Of a DNA stretch of 57,432 bases, positions 18,616-26,892 are shown piece by piece. Location of the stretch: positions 1 through 57,432 of the forward strand of contig NZ_RAWM01000050.1 in the NCBI RefSeq assembly GCF_003668875.1, given 5' to 3'. The notes under the pieces were generated by a model. That model ran no database searches. It saw only the letters and a list, made by a program, of their open reading frames with translations, and was not told the DNA's origin. Origin of the DNA: Corallococcus interemptor. GTDB taxonomy: Bacteria; Myxococcota; Myxococcia; Myxococcales; Myxococcaceae. Position 1 is the first letter of the stretch. Every line of letters begins with the position of its first letter. The translations under genes were made by a program, and so were the position numbers.

Positions 18616-19851
18616 TCAGGGGGCGCCCAGGCCCTCATCCGCCTTGGGAATACCTCCGGACCGGCTGGACTGGGTGCGCGGTACCGGGGAGAGCAGCTCC
18701 TCCAGGACGGAGCGGGCCCCGGCCGTCTGCTCGCCTGGCGTCCCACCCGAGGCCAGCGTGGACGGCGGTGACTCCACCGGGGGCAGGTCCTCCAGCTTCA
18801 CCTTCAGGGTCATGGGGCGGCCCAGCCGGCGCAGGTGGAGCCGGACGCGCTGACCCACGCCGCGCGCGGCCACCTGCCAGCGCAGCGTGTGCGCCCGCTC
18901 CACGGACAGCCGGTCCATGTTCAGGATGACGTCCCCGGTGCGCAGGCCCGCGCGGGCCGCCGGGCCGTCCTCCACCACGTCCGTCACCACCACGCCCTTC
19001 CCACGGGGGTTCAGGTTGAAGGCCTGCGCCACCTCCGGGGAGAAGTCCTGCACGCTGATGCCCATCCACCCCCGGCGCATGCGGCCGTGCGTCTTCAACT
19101 GCGGAATCACCGTCTTCGCGATGTCGATGGGGATGGCGAACCCGATGCCCTGGCCGGACACGTTGACGGCGTTGGCCACCGCCACCACGTCGCCGTGCAA
19201 ATCCAGCACGGGCCCGCCGGAGTTGCCCGGGTTGATGGAGGCGTCCATCTGCAGGTAGTCGAAGTCGCCGTCGCGGCCGTTGGGCGTCACGTCCGTGCGG
19301 CCCACGTAGCTCACCACGCCCACCGTCACGGAGTGCGCCAGCCCGAACGGGTTGCCGATGACGACCACCCAGTCCGCGATGCCCACGTGGGACGCGGACG
19401 CGAGCTTGAGCACCGGCAGCTTCCGGGGCGCGTCCACCTTGAGGAGCGCGCAGTCGGTGCGCTCGTCCTCGCCCACGACGGTGGCGGGGAACTCCTCCAC
19501 GTAGCCGTTGGCGCTGCGGATGGAGATGGTGACCTCCGAGGCCCCGTCCACCACGTGCGCGCTGGTGAGGATGTAGCCGTCCGGATGGATGATGAACCCG
19601 GAGCCGATGCCGCGCTGGGGCTCCTCGCCGGGGGCCACCTCCGCGAGGTCCTGGCGCGTGGTGATGGACACCACGGCGGGCATGGCCTTGCGGGCCACTT
19701 CACTGATGTTCGAGTGCTGCCGGGAGATGGCGCGGTTCTGCGCCTCCATCCACAGCTTGCTGGGCGTCCGGGCCTCGGCGCTCGCCGCTGTTCCCAGCGC
19801 GCACGCCAGCATTGCCCCCGTGATGCCGCCCCCGAACCACTTCCAACCCAT
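18616..19851 (-). CDS. HtrA/DegP-type serine protease with PDZ domain
   Basis: A periplasmic trypsin-like protease for protein quality control. From ATG 19851 (GGGAAGG upstream) it is 411 residues with a signal peptide (GGGITGAMLACALGTAASA). The catalytic triad is His99 in TSAHVVDG, Asp133 in RTDCALLKV and Ser211 in NPGNSGGPV. One PDZ domain follows at about 280-365 (RGWMGISVQDFSPEVAQ, GKGVVVTDVVEDGPAARAGL). The last ~45 residues are a low-complexity tail rich in Pro and Ser. An earlier GTG or ATG would add only Arg-rich residues that spoil the signal peptide. Confidence 0.94.
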   Translation of the reverse strand: MGWKWFGGGITGAMLACALGTAASAEARTPSKLWMEAQNRAISRQHSNISEVARKAMPAVVSITTRQDLAEVAPGEEPQRGIGSGFIIHPDGYILTSAHVVDGASEVTISIRSANGYVEEFPATVVGEDERTDCALLKVDAPRKLPVLKLASASHVGIADWVVVIGNPFGLAHSVTVGVVSYVGRTDVTPNGRDGDFDYLQMDASINPGNSGGPVLDLHGDVVAVANAVNVSGQGIGFAIPIDIAKTVIPQLKTHGRMRRGWMGISVQDFSPEVAQAFNLNPRGKGVVVTDVVEDGPAARAGLRTGDVILNMDRLSVERAHTLRWQVAARGVGQRVRLHLRRLGRPMTLKVKLEDLPPVESPPSTLASGGTPGEQTAGARSVLEELLSPVPRTQSSRSGGIPKADEGLGAP

Positions 19852-19929
19852 GGGCCCCGCCTTCCCACCACCGTCCAACCCAATGCCCCGGCGCAACCTA
19901 GGCACGGGGTGGGGCGGGCGGAAGGGGCA

Positions 19930-19951
19930 GGCCGGCGATCAGCAACCGGCC
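19930..19951 (-). terminator. Possible hairpin downstream of the small membrane protein gene
   Basis: GGCCGG and CCGGCC form a perfect 6-base stem with a 10-base loop, about 27 bases past the stop of the gene at 19978-20265. No T-run follows on the minus strand, so this is a weak call. Confidence 0.25.
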
Positions 19952-19977
19952 CCGCGGGCAGCCACCTGACGCGCCGC

Positions 19978-20265
19978 CTAACGCTTCTTGGAGATGATGT
20001 CGTTCACCGCCGCCCGGTCCTCGGCGGTGATGCGCTCGCGCGGGCCCGCCGCGTTGGCGGACTTCTGGGACACGGCGCCCTTCGCGCTGTCCACCACGTC
20101 CTCCACGCCGCCCTTCACCTTGTCCAGGGTGGAAGGGTTCACGGTGCGCTTCCAGGTGCGCTCCATGTGGTCCAGCGGGGTCCGGCCGTTCACGTTGCCC
20201 CGCGCCAGGAAGACGCCCAGACCCACCGCGCAGGTCGTCCAGACCAGGAACTTCAACACGCCCAT
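19978..20265 (-). CDS. Small single-pass membrane protein, hypothetical
   Basis: The 95-residue protein starts MGVLKFLVWTTCAVGLGVFL, one membrane helix at the N-terminus. A polar helical domain follows (TLDKVKGGVEDVVDSAKGAV) that could form an amphipathic helix or coiled coil, ending in a basic tail KKR. A perfect AGGAGG ribosome binding site precedes the ATG, supporting real translation. It lies upstream of the HtrA gene on the same strand with a 126-base gap. No family assignment is possible by eye. Confidence 0.75.
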   Translation of the reverse strand: MGVLKFLVWTTCAVGLGVFLARGNVNGRTPLDHMERTWKRTVNPSTLDKVKGGVEDVVDSAKGAVSQKSANAAGPRERITAEDRAAVNDIISKKR

Positions 20266-20378
20266 GATTCACATCCTCCTACGTCGTCTTACATCGCCCC
20301 GGAGCCGATGGCGAGTTTCCTGACTGTCGCTTCCGGAGTCGCTGACAGGGGGCGTTGGGGCCCTTAAGGTCCACGGGC

Positions 20379-21443
20379 TTGCAGCCCGAAGAACTCATCA
20401 GGGCCGCCCAGACGCGGGCGGCGGGATTGGACGTGGGGCGGGGGGACGCGGCGCTGGAGCGCGTGCGGGCCTCCGCCTCGGCGTTGTTCGCGAAACTGCC
20501 GGAGCCCCCGGTGTACCGGCGGGCGGAGGACCCGTCCCGCAAGGCGGCCCAGGCCCTCTTGCCGGAGATGGAGCGGGTGCTGGCGGAGGCCTTCGCGGTG
20601 GCGCGGGAGCCGGCGGTGTCTCCGCTGGTGGACCGGCTGGTGGCGGCCCTGCGCGCGCACGCGGAGGCGCTGGTGCACACCGCGGACGGCCGGCTGGAGG
20701 CGGCGGAGCTGGCGTGGCGCAAGGCCCAGGAGCTGGAGCGCGCCGCGCACCCCACGCGTCAGATGGTGGGGCAGCCCTCGCGGCCGCCGCCGGTGTTCGA
20801 CAAGGGCACGGGCCTGTCGCGCTACGACCCTCGCAACGCGGCCCAGGCGACGGTGAAGCTCGTGTGCCCCAACACGGGCTGCAAGCGCATGGGGGACTAC
20901 GCGTTCATCCCGACGCACGCCTACCACCGCTTCGTCTGCCCGGCGTGCCGGGTGCCCTTCCTGGCCTACTTCGGAGAGCTGAAGGGGCTGGAGGTGGAGC
21001 ACCGGCGCAGCTCCAAGCGCTACCGCTTCACGGTGGACGAAGTGGGCGGCGCCGTCACCACGCGCATCGACTTCGAGGAGGCCGGCGGGCAGGAGTTCCC
21101 GGCGGCCCGGCGCGACCTGTTGGCCTTCCTCTACACGGAGCAGCGCGAGCTGAAGGTCGTGGTGAACCTCACCAACGGCAAGCTGATGTGGGTGAGCCCC
21201 GCGTCGACGTGCTTCGTGGCGACGGCGGCGTTTGGCGAGGGCGCGCCGGAGCTGGTGGCCTTCCGGGCCTTCCGTGACGACGTGCTCAGGAAGAGCCGGC
21301 TCGGTCAGGGGTTCATCGACGGCTACTATCATTGGGGCCCTCCGCTGGCGGCCTGGGTGGTGCGCCGGCCTCGAGTGCGGGCCGGAGTGCGCTGGGCCCT
21401 GACGCGGGTGCACGGCCGCCTGACACGGAAGGAACGCGGATGA
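20379..21443 (+). CDS. CFI-box domain protein with zinc-ribbon-like segment
   Basis: About 354 residues. The first ~130 are helical and Ala/Glu-rich. A zinc-ribbon-like unit follows (LVCPNTGCKRMG ... FVCPACRVPF) and then a beta-rich segment. The C-terminus has the CFI/CFVATAAFGEG box followed by LVAFRAFRDDVLRKSRLGQG and YYHWGPPLAAWVV, the pattern of the CFI-box C-terminal domain whose role is unknown. The start is uncertain: TTG 20379 has AAGG about 10 bases upstream, while TTG 20355 would add eight residues. The stop overlaps the ATG of the TlpA-like gene, so the two are probably made together. Confidence 0.8.
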   Translation: MQPEELIRAAQTRAAGLDVGRGDAALERVRASASALFAKLPEPPVYRRAEDPSRKAAQALLPEMERVLAEAFAVAREPAVSPLVDRLVAALRAHAEALVHTADGRLEAAELAWRKAQELERAAHPTRQMVGQPSRPPPVFDKGTGLSRYDPRNAAQATVKLVCPNTGCKRMGDYAFIPTHAYHRFVCPACRVPFLAYFGELKGLEVEHRRSSKRYRFTVDEVGGAVTTRIDFEEAGGQEFPAARRDLLAFLYTEQRELKVVVNLTNGKLMWVSPASTCFVATAAFGEGAPELVAFRAFRDDVLRKSRLGQGFIDGYYHWGPPLAAWVVRRPRVRAGVRWALTRVHGRLTRKERG

Positions 21444-22021
21444 CACAGCAGGCTGCTGGGACGGAAGGGACGCCGCCGCCGGGCGCGCGCGGGGACAAGG
21501 CCAAGACGGCGCTGGCGGTGGTGGCGGTGCTGGGGCTGGCCGCGCTGGCGTTCCTGGGCGTGCGCGAGGCGCAGCGGGCGCGGCTGGTGCCTGACGGAGT
21601 GTCGCCGCCGACCTTCCAGCTGACGAAGCACGAGGGTGGCTCGCTGGCGCTGTCGGACCTGAAGGGTCGGGTGGTGATGCTCGACTTCTGGGCGACGTGG
21701 TGCCCGCCCTGCCGCGAGGAGATGCCCTCCCTGGTGAAGCTGGCCAAGGAGTACGAGTCCCAGGGGCTCGTCTTCGTGGCGGCCAGCCGGGACGACGGCC
21801 CGACGGCGCCGCAGGAGGTGGACTACTTCCTCCAGCGCTTCCAGCCGGAGCTGCGCCCCTACGTGGTGTACGCGGACGACGACGTGGCGCGCGCCTTCCA
21901 GGTGAATGCGCTGCCCACGCTCTACTTCCTGGATCGGGACGGGAAGGTCATCGACGCGCAGCGCGGCATGCTGTCCGAGGACGGCCTTCGCCGCCGCATC
22001 GAGCGCGCGCTCAAGCGTTAG
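21440..22021 (+). CDS. TlpA/ResA-like thiol-disulfide oxidoreductase
   Basis: The 193-residue protein has an N-terminal membrane anchor (TALAVVAVLGLAALAFLGV) and a periplasmic thioredoxin fold. The redox-active motif is WATWCPPCREEMP, and the cis-proline loop is ALPTLYFLD. Such proteins reduce disulfides in the periplasm, often for cytochrome c or envelope protein maturation. The gene overlaps the CFI-box gene by four bases (ATGA) and is followed 10 bases later by the GNAT-like/DHHA1 fusion, so the three probably form one operon. Confidence 0.92.
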   Translation: MTQQAAGTEGTPPPGARGDKAKTALAVVAVLGLAALAFLGVREAQRARLVPDGVSPPTFQLTKHEGGSLALSDLKGRVVMLDFWATWCPPCREEMPSLVKLAKEYESQGLVFVAASRDDGPTAPQEVDYFLQRFQPELRPYVVYADDDVARAFQVNALPTLYFLDRDGKVIDAQRGMLSEDGLRRRIERALKR

Positions 22022-22031
22022 ACTGGAGGGC

Positions 22032-23858
22032 ATGACCCTCTACGACGCGGACACGGTCGACGCGTGCTCCTGGCCGGAGACGCCGCAGGCGCGGCTCGCA
22101 CGCGACTACTTCGTCCCGGTGATGAAGCGCGGCAGCACCGCCTTCCTCTCCGACCGCACCACCCTGCGCCTGGTCGCGATGGACGACCTGCGCATCCCGC
22201 TGGCCATCAACGAAGCGGAGTACGGTAACTCGCCGCTGCACTCGCTGTGGGTGCGCTACATCGGCCTGCCGGTGCAGGCGGTGACGGCGGAGGCGTACGG
22301 CGCGGCGCGCGCGGTGGTGATGCGCGGGGCCATGCGCACGCTGGGGTCCATGCTGAAGGCGGCGCGCATCGACAAGGCCGTCTACGTGGACCACTGGCTG
22401 GTGCTGCGCAACCTGAGCGTGAGCCTGGATGAAGCGCAGGTGGAGCGCCTTACGGCCTTCCTGGTGGAGCGGTTCCCCGGCCACGCCATCGTGTTCCCCG
22501 CCATCAACCCGGCGAACGCGTCGCCCCTGCTCAACACGCTGGCCGCGCGGGACTACGGCTTTCTGTACGGCTCTCACACGCGCATGACGTTGCCCACGCA
22601 GGACGTCAGCCGGCAGGTGCGTGAGAACCGGCGCCGCGACGGGCGGCTCCTGGAGGCCGCGGGCTACCGCATCGTGGACGGACGGGAGCTGCCGGACTGC
22701 GCGCCCCGGCTGCGGGAGCTGTACCGGTCACTCAACGCGGACAAGTACCACTCCACGCTCGACTTCACGGAGGAGTTCTTCGCGTGGACGCTGCGCGAGG
22801 GCATCTTCCAGTACTGGCTCGCGGTGAAGGATGGACGCGTGGACGGCTTCTACGCCACGCACGTCAGCGACGACACGGTCTGGTCCCCGCTGTTCGGCTA
22901 CGACCTGTCGCTGCCGCAGGACCTGGGCCTGTACCGGGGGCTCGTGCACCGGCTGATGCAGGACGCGCTGGAGGTGGGGCTCACCATCGAGCTGGGGCCG
23001 GGCGCGGATCCGTTCAAGAGCCTGCGCGGCTCGCAGCCGGTGCCCCGCTGGACGGCCTATTACGTGAAGCACCTGTCCGGCTTCCGGCAGTACGCGTGGC
23101 GCACGCTGCAGCGCTACGTGAACGGCGGGGTGCGGCCGGCCGCGAACGCCATGCTGAAGAAGATTGATGGCGACGCCGCCGTCGGCTTCGGTCCGCTGAC
23201 GCTGCCCTTCACACCGCCCACGGGCCAGACACCGCGCGAAGCGGCCCGGGCAATGCGTGAGCAGGTGGACGCGCTGGAGGCGCAACTGGAGTCCGCGGCC
23301 CGGCTGGAGGGTGAGGCCCGGCTGCGCGCGCTGTCGCCGCTGTCGCAGACCCTGCACAACTGGCCGCAGCCCATGCCGCGCGTGGTGGCCCTTCGCGAGC
23401 GGCTGACGCGGCTGGAGCGGGAGGCGCGCCGCAAGCCCGAGCAGGCCGTGTCCCCCGAGGTCCAGGCCCGTCAGCTGCTCCAGGACGCGACGCGCTGGGG
23501 TTACACGACGCTCATCGCCGCGAACCTGGGCGAGGTCGCGGCCCCTCACCTCAAGGCGCTGGTGGAGGCGCTGCGGCGGGAGCTGGCCGGAATCGTGGGC
23601 GTGGTTCTCCTCGCCACGCGCGGCGACAAGGTGGTGCTGGCCACCATCGCGAGCGACGCGCTTCGCAGCGTGGGCATGGACGCGGGCGAACTCATGGCCC
23701 AGGCAGCGCCTTGCGTCGAGGGCAAGGGCGGCGGCTCACCGGAGGTGGCGTGGGGCGGCGGCTCGCGCGCGGACGGCATCGAAGCGGCGCTCAGCGCGAC
23801 CCGGCGCTTCATGGAGTCGCGCCTGGGCAACTGGACGCCGTCCGGTGGCGTGGGCTGA
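22032..23858 (+). CDS. GNAT/FemAB-like acyltransferase fused to alanyl-tRNA-synthetase-type DHHA1 domain
   Basis: A 608-residue protein from ATG 22032 (GGAGGG just upstream). Residues about 1-390 resemble a double GNAT/FemAB-type N-acyltransferase, with the strand-helix segment FQYWLAVKDGRVDGFYATHV. A coiled-coil-prone linker occupies about 405-490 (REQVDALEAQLESAARLEGE). The last ~115 residues look like the C-Ala/DHHA1 domain of alanyl-tRNA synthetase: LKALVEALRRELAGIVGVVL, VLATIASDALRSVGMDAGEL, then GGSPEVAWGGGSRADGIEAA, close to the Gly-rich GG-GG motif of that domain. This suggests recognition of tRNA(Ala) or a related RNA, with aminoacyl transfer by the N-terminal half; that is inference. 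Confidence 0.78.
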   Translation: MTLYDADTVDACSWPETPQARLARDYFVPVMKRGSTAFLSDRTTLRLVAMDDLRIPLAINEAEYGNSPLHSLWVRYIGLPVQAVTAEAYGAARAVVMRGAMRTLGSMLKAARIDKAVYVDHWLVLRNLSVSLDEAQVERLTAFLVERFPGHAIVFPAINPANASPLLNTLAARDYGFLYGSHTRMTLPTQDVSRQVRENRRRDGRLLEAAGYRIVDGRELPDCAPRLRELYRSLNADKYHSTLDFTEEFFAWTLREGIFQYWLAVKDGRVDGFYATHVSDDTVWSPLFGYDLSLPQDLGLYRGLVHRLMQDALEVGLTIELGPGADPFKSLRGSQPVPRWTAYYVKHLSGFRQYAWRTLQRYVNGGVRPAANAMLKKIDGDAAVGFGPLTLPFTPPTGQTPREAARAMREQVDALEAQLESAARLEGEARLRALSPLSQTLHNWPQPMPRVVALRERLTRLEREARRKPEQAVSPEVQARQLLQDATRWGYTTLIAANLGEVAAPHLKALVEALRRELAGIVGVVLLATRGDKVVLATIASDALRSVGMDAGELMAQAAPCVEGKGGGSPEVAWGGGSRADGIEAALSATRRFMESRLGNWTPSGGVG

Positions 23859-23861
23859 GCG

Positions 23862-24188
23862 TCAGAGCACCTGGCGCACGGCCTCCTCCAGCTTCGCTCT
23901 CGGCACGGCGCCCACGACCTGCTTCACCACCTTCCCACCCTTGAAGAAGAGCAGGGTGGGCATGGCGCGGATGCCGTACTGCTCGGGCGTGGCCGGGTGG
24001 TCGTCCACGTTGAGCTTGGCCATCTTCATCCGGCCTTTGTATTCGGTGGCCAGCGCGTCGATGACCGGGGCGATGACCCGGCACGGCGGGCACCAGGTGG
24101 CGGTGAAGTCCACCAGCACCGGCTCCTTCGACTCCAGCACCTCGCGTTGGAACTCCGCGTCTCCCAGCTCGATGACGTCGCCAGCCAT
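23862..24188 (-). CDS. trxA: Thioredoxin
   Basis: A 108-residue cytoplasmic thioredoxin. The ATG at 24188 gives MAGDVIELGDAEFQREVLES. The active site is WCPPC, with Pro-Pro rather than the usual Gly-Pro, and the cis-proline segment is IRAMPTLLFFKGG. Length and order of elements are otherwise standard. The gene converges with the GNAT-like/DHHA1 gene with only three bases between stop codons, and lies downstream of the LysR gene on the same strand. Confidence 0.93.
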   Translation of the reverse strand: MAGDVIELGDAEFQREVLESKEPVLVDFTATWCPPCRVIAPVIDALATEYKGRMKMAKLNVDDHPATPEQYGIRAMPTLLFFKGGKVVKQVVGAVPRAKLEEAVRQVL

Positions 24189-24294
24189 GGGCCCATCCCC
24201 TGTGTGAAGGGCGCGAAGTCCGCGCCTCGTGCCCAGGGGATGTAACCGCGTGCGGCGGCGGGGACGAGCGCCCCGGGCGGGACGCATTGTTCCG

Positions 24295-25209
24295 TCAGGA
24301 GCCCTCTTCCCACGGGAGCGCGGCGCCGCGCGCGGACAGCAGCTGGAGGAAGGTCCGCACCTTGAGGGGCAGCTGCCGGCTGCTGGGGTAGACGGCGTAG
24401 ATGGGCAGGCCCGGGGGCGTGTCCGCCTCCAGCACGGGGAGGAGCAACCCCGCGCGCACGTCGTCCGCCACCAGCGAGGCCGCGAGCCGCACGATGCCCA
24501 GCCCCGCGCGCGCCGCCGCCTGTCCCGCGCGCTCGCTCGGCACGCGCAGGCGGCCCGTCACCGGCACGGTGCGCGCGCTGCGTCCCTCGCCGAAGAACCA
24601 CACCTCGTCGGTGCCGGACTCGGCCAGGAGGATGCACTCGTGGGCCGTCAGCGCTTCGGGCGTGCGGGGCGTGCCGTGGCGGCTGAGGTAGTGGGGGCTG
24701 GCGTAGTAGCCCGTGCGCACGCGCCCCAGCCTGCGCGCCACCAGCGATGAATCCGCGAGCGGCCCGGTGCGCAGCGCCAGGTCGTAGTCCTCCGCGATGA
24801 GGTCCACGTGCGTCTGCGCGAGTGACACCTCCACGCGCAGCCGGGGCTCGTGCAAGAGCAGCTCCGCGATGACGGGCGTGAGCAGCTCGCCCAACAGCGA
24901 CAGGGTGGCGATGCGCAGCGTGCCCTGGGGCGTGCCGCGCGACTCGCTCAGCGCCGCGTTCACCTCGCGGGCCTCGGCGACCAGCCGCGCGCAGTGCGCG
25001 TGGTACTCGCGGCCCGCTTCCGTGAGGCGCAAGCGGCGCGTGTTGCGCTCGAGCAGCCGGATGCCCAGGCGCTCCTCCAGGGCGGCCAGCCTGCGGCTCA
25101 CCGTGGACTTGCGCAGGCCCAGGCGCTCCGCCGCGGAGGTGATGCTGGCGGTCGCCACCACCTCCGCGAAGAGGACCATGTCGTCCAAGAGGGGCGGGTT
25201 CGCGGCCAC
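24295..25209 (-). CDS. LysR family transcriptional regulator
   Basis: The 304-residue product has the LysR N-terminal helix-turn-helix (FAEVVATASITSAAERLGLRKSTVSRRLAALEERLG, about 14-48) and then the substrate-binding domain beginning GTLRIATLSLLGELLTPVI. The start is a GTG at 25209. The likely target is unknown: it is not divergent from an obvious metabolic gene but is tandem with trxA and with the PKD lipoprotein gene upstream. Confidence 0.93.
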   Translation of the reverse strand: MAANPPLLDDMVLFAEVVATASITSAAERLGLRKSTVSRRLAALEERLGIRLLERNTRRLRLTEAGREYHAHCARLVAEAREVNAALSESRGTPQGTLRIATLSLLGELLTPVIAELLLHEPRLRVEVSLAQTHVDLIAEDYDLALRTGPLADSSLVARRLGRVRTGYYASPHYLSRHGTPRTPEALTAHECILLAESGTDEVWFFGEGRSARTVPVTGRLRVPSERAGQAAARAGLGIVRLAASLVADDVRAGLLLPVLEADTPPGLPIYAVYPSSRQLPLKVRTFLQLLSARGAALPWEEGS

Positions 25210-25254
25210 GGACGGGGAGCCTATGCCCCGGCCGGAGCGCGCGCGAGCCCGCCG

Positions 25255-26247
25255 TCAGTCGTTGGCCGCGCCCGCGAGGATCCACGAGCGGACCAGGACG
25301 TTCAGGCCCGGATGCTGGTCGAAATACTCCGGCTTGTCCGCGGGCATCCGGTCCCCACAGTCCTTGCCCTCCATCTTCCGGATGAGCGCCGAGTGGTCCG
25401 GGTCTCCGGGAGTGACGCGCTGGAGCGTGCCGCCGCACGCCTTGGCGGTGACGTTGACCAGGCTCGCGTGGCTGGTGGCCGCCGCGAGGCTCAGGTTGCC
25501 GGCCTTGCCGTGGCAGCCCGTGCACTGCGCGGAGCTCCACAGGGTCTGGATGTCCGCGCCGTAGCGGGGCACCGACACGGGCAGGGTGAGGGTCCGCACC
25601 ACGGGCGGGCCCACGCCGTCCGTGACGCTCACGGAGAAGGTGAAGTCGGTCTGCGCGGCCACGGCGGGCGAGTACCACTGCGCGCTCGCGCCATTCGTAC
25701 CGCCCACCCAGGTGCCCCGGGCGCCGGGAGTGACCTGCGTCCACGCGTAGGTCAGCGGATCCCCGTCCGGGTCGCTCGCGGTGAGGGTGAAGGTGCCCGT
25801 CGCTCCGGCCACCAGCGACGTGGGCGCGGAGACGGTCGCGCTCACGATGGGAGGCTGGTTGGTCTTGCGCACGGAGACGTCGATGGCGCCCTCGGCGGTG
25901 CCACCCCTGCCGTCACTCACCGTCACCTTCAGCGTGAAGCTCCGGGCGCTGTCCACGTCCGGCGCGGTCCACGAGGGCTGGGACGCGGAGGGGTCGTCGA
26001 AGGTGCCCGCTGGGGCGGCGGGCTCCTGCGTCCAGGTGTAGGTGAGTAAATCCCCGTCAGCATCCGAGGCCTCCAACGTCGTCGGAACGGGCGTGCCGGA
26101 CGTCACACTCGAGGCCTGCACACTGGGGCCCGTGAGGGTGGGCGGCGTGTTGGGGGTGGGAATGGGGGAGGCATCATCGCCACAGGCCATCACTCCAGAC
26201 CCCAGGCAAAGCAGGGTCATCAGCCGGAGCCGCGGGGGAACGTGCAT
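25255..26247 (-). CDS. PKD/Ig-like repeat lipoprotein with cytochrome c-type heme motif
   Basis: The 330-residue protein starts MHVPPRLRLMTLLCLGSGVMACGDD, a lipoprotein signal with lipobox GVMAC. Two Ig/PKD-type repeats follow (about 40-125 and 130-220), each with the DADGDLLTYTWTQ / DPDGDPLTYAWTQ signature. The C-terminal domain has one CTGCH heme-binding motif and the downstream DRMPADKP, whose Met could be the sixth heme ligand. It is therefore probably a surface or periplasmic c-type cytochrome on a repeat stalk. AGAGGA precedes the ATG. Confidence 0.85.
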   Translation of the reverse strand: MHVPPRLRLMTLLCLGSGVMACGDDASPIPTPNTPPTLTGPSVQASSVTSGTPVPTTLEASDADGDLLTYTWTQEPAAPAGTFDDPSASQPSWTAPDVDSARSFTLKVTVSDGRGGTAEGAIDVSVRKTNQPPIVSATVSAPTSLVAGATGTFTLTASDPDGDPLTYAWTQVTPGARGTWVGGTNGASAQWYSPAVAAQTDFTFSVSVTDGVGPPVVRTLTLPVSVPRYGADIQTLWSSAQCTGCHGKAGNLSLAAATSHASLVNVTAKACGGTLQRVTPGDPDHSALIRKMEGKDCGDRMPADKPEYFDQHPGLNVLVRSWILAGAAND

Positions 26248-26384
26248 GGGGGGTCCTCTGAGTTCGAGTGCCCTCCAAGCTGGCATCCGGTGACGATTTC
26301 AACCCAGTGTCCGGGGGGGTTGGACAAAATCAGGCTGACGCACGTTCTGGATGGTCTTGAAGGCAGTCCAAGAAAAGAACCGCC

Positions 26385-26855
26385 ATGTTTCGAATCGAGT
26401 CAGAGAAAGAGTTGCAGAAGGCCTTCCGCTCCAGGGATCGCAAGTACGTCGAGCTTCCCAGGGGCACCCAGCTCCCGCTCTTCATCCGGGACTACCTGTC
26501 GTGGGTGGATCCGTACGGGGTGCGTGTCTTCCTCGTGTTCACCGCCCCCGGGAGCAAGACCCCCACGGGCATCGCCTTCCGGAGGGATCAGCAGGGAGAC
26601 CCGACCCTGGCGCCCAAGCTGTGTGACTGGTGCATGTCACCCACCGAGGCGGAGGTCGGTCTGCTCACCACGGATGTCGACTCGAAGCGCCGGGTAGGCG
26701 TGAACGTGTGCCTGGACCTGCGCTGCGGTGAACGGTTGGAGGCCCTGGCGGACCGGTCCGGCCGCAGCGCCCTGGACGAAAAGGCGCGGCTGATGGAGCG
26801 CATGGCGCGCTTCGCGAGCGAGGCGCTGGGCCTGGAGCCGGACTCGGACGCCTGA
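26385..26855 (+). CDS. FBP (EF-G-binding type) treble-clef zinc-finger protein
   Basis: The 156-residue protein matches the FBP C-terminal domain family, related to the zinc finger of fusidic-acid-resistance/EF-G-binding proteins. Visible features are the N-terminal MFRIESEKELQKAF, the FRRDQ segment, the paired cysteines CDWC, and C-x-DLRC further on, which would bind one zinc. It probably binds the ribosome or EF-G, but the function of stand-alone copies is not settled. It converges with the NRPS gene and shares a bidirectional hairpin with it. Confidence 0.82.
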   Translation: MFRIESEKELQKAFRSRDRKYVELPRGTQLPLFIRDYLSWVDPYGVRVFLVFTAPGSKTPTGIAFRRDQQGDPTLAPKLCDWCMSPTEAEVGLLTTDVDSKRRVGVNVCLDLRCGERLEALADRSGRSALDEKARLMERMARFASEALGLEPDSDA

Positions 26856-26859
26856 GGAG

Positions 26860-26881
26860 GCGGGCCCTCGTGAGGGCCCGC
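26860..26881. terminator. Bidirectional hairpin between the FBP gene and the NRPS gene
   Basis: GCGGGCCCTC and GAGGGCCCGC form a perfect 10-base stem with a 2-base spacer. It lies between the stops of two convergent genes (26855 and 26893), so it can serve both strands. Confidence 0.65.
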
Positions 26882-26892
26882 GCTCCTTCGCG

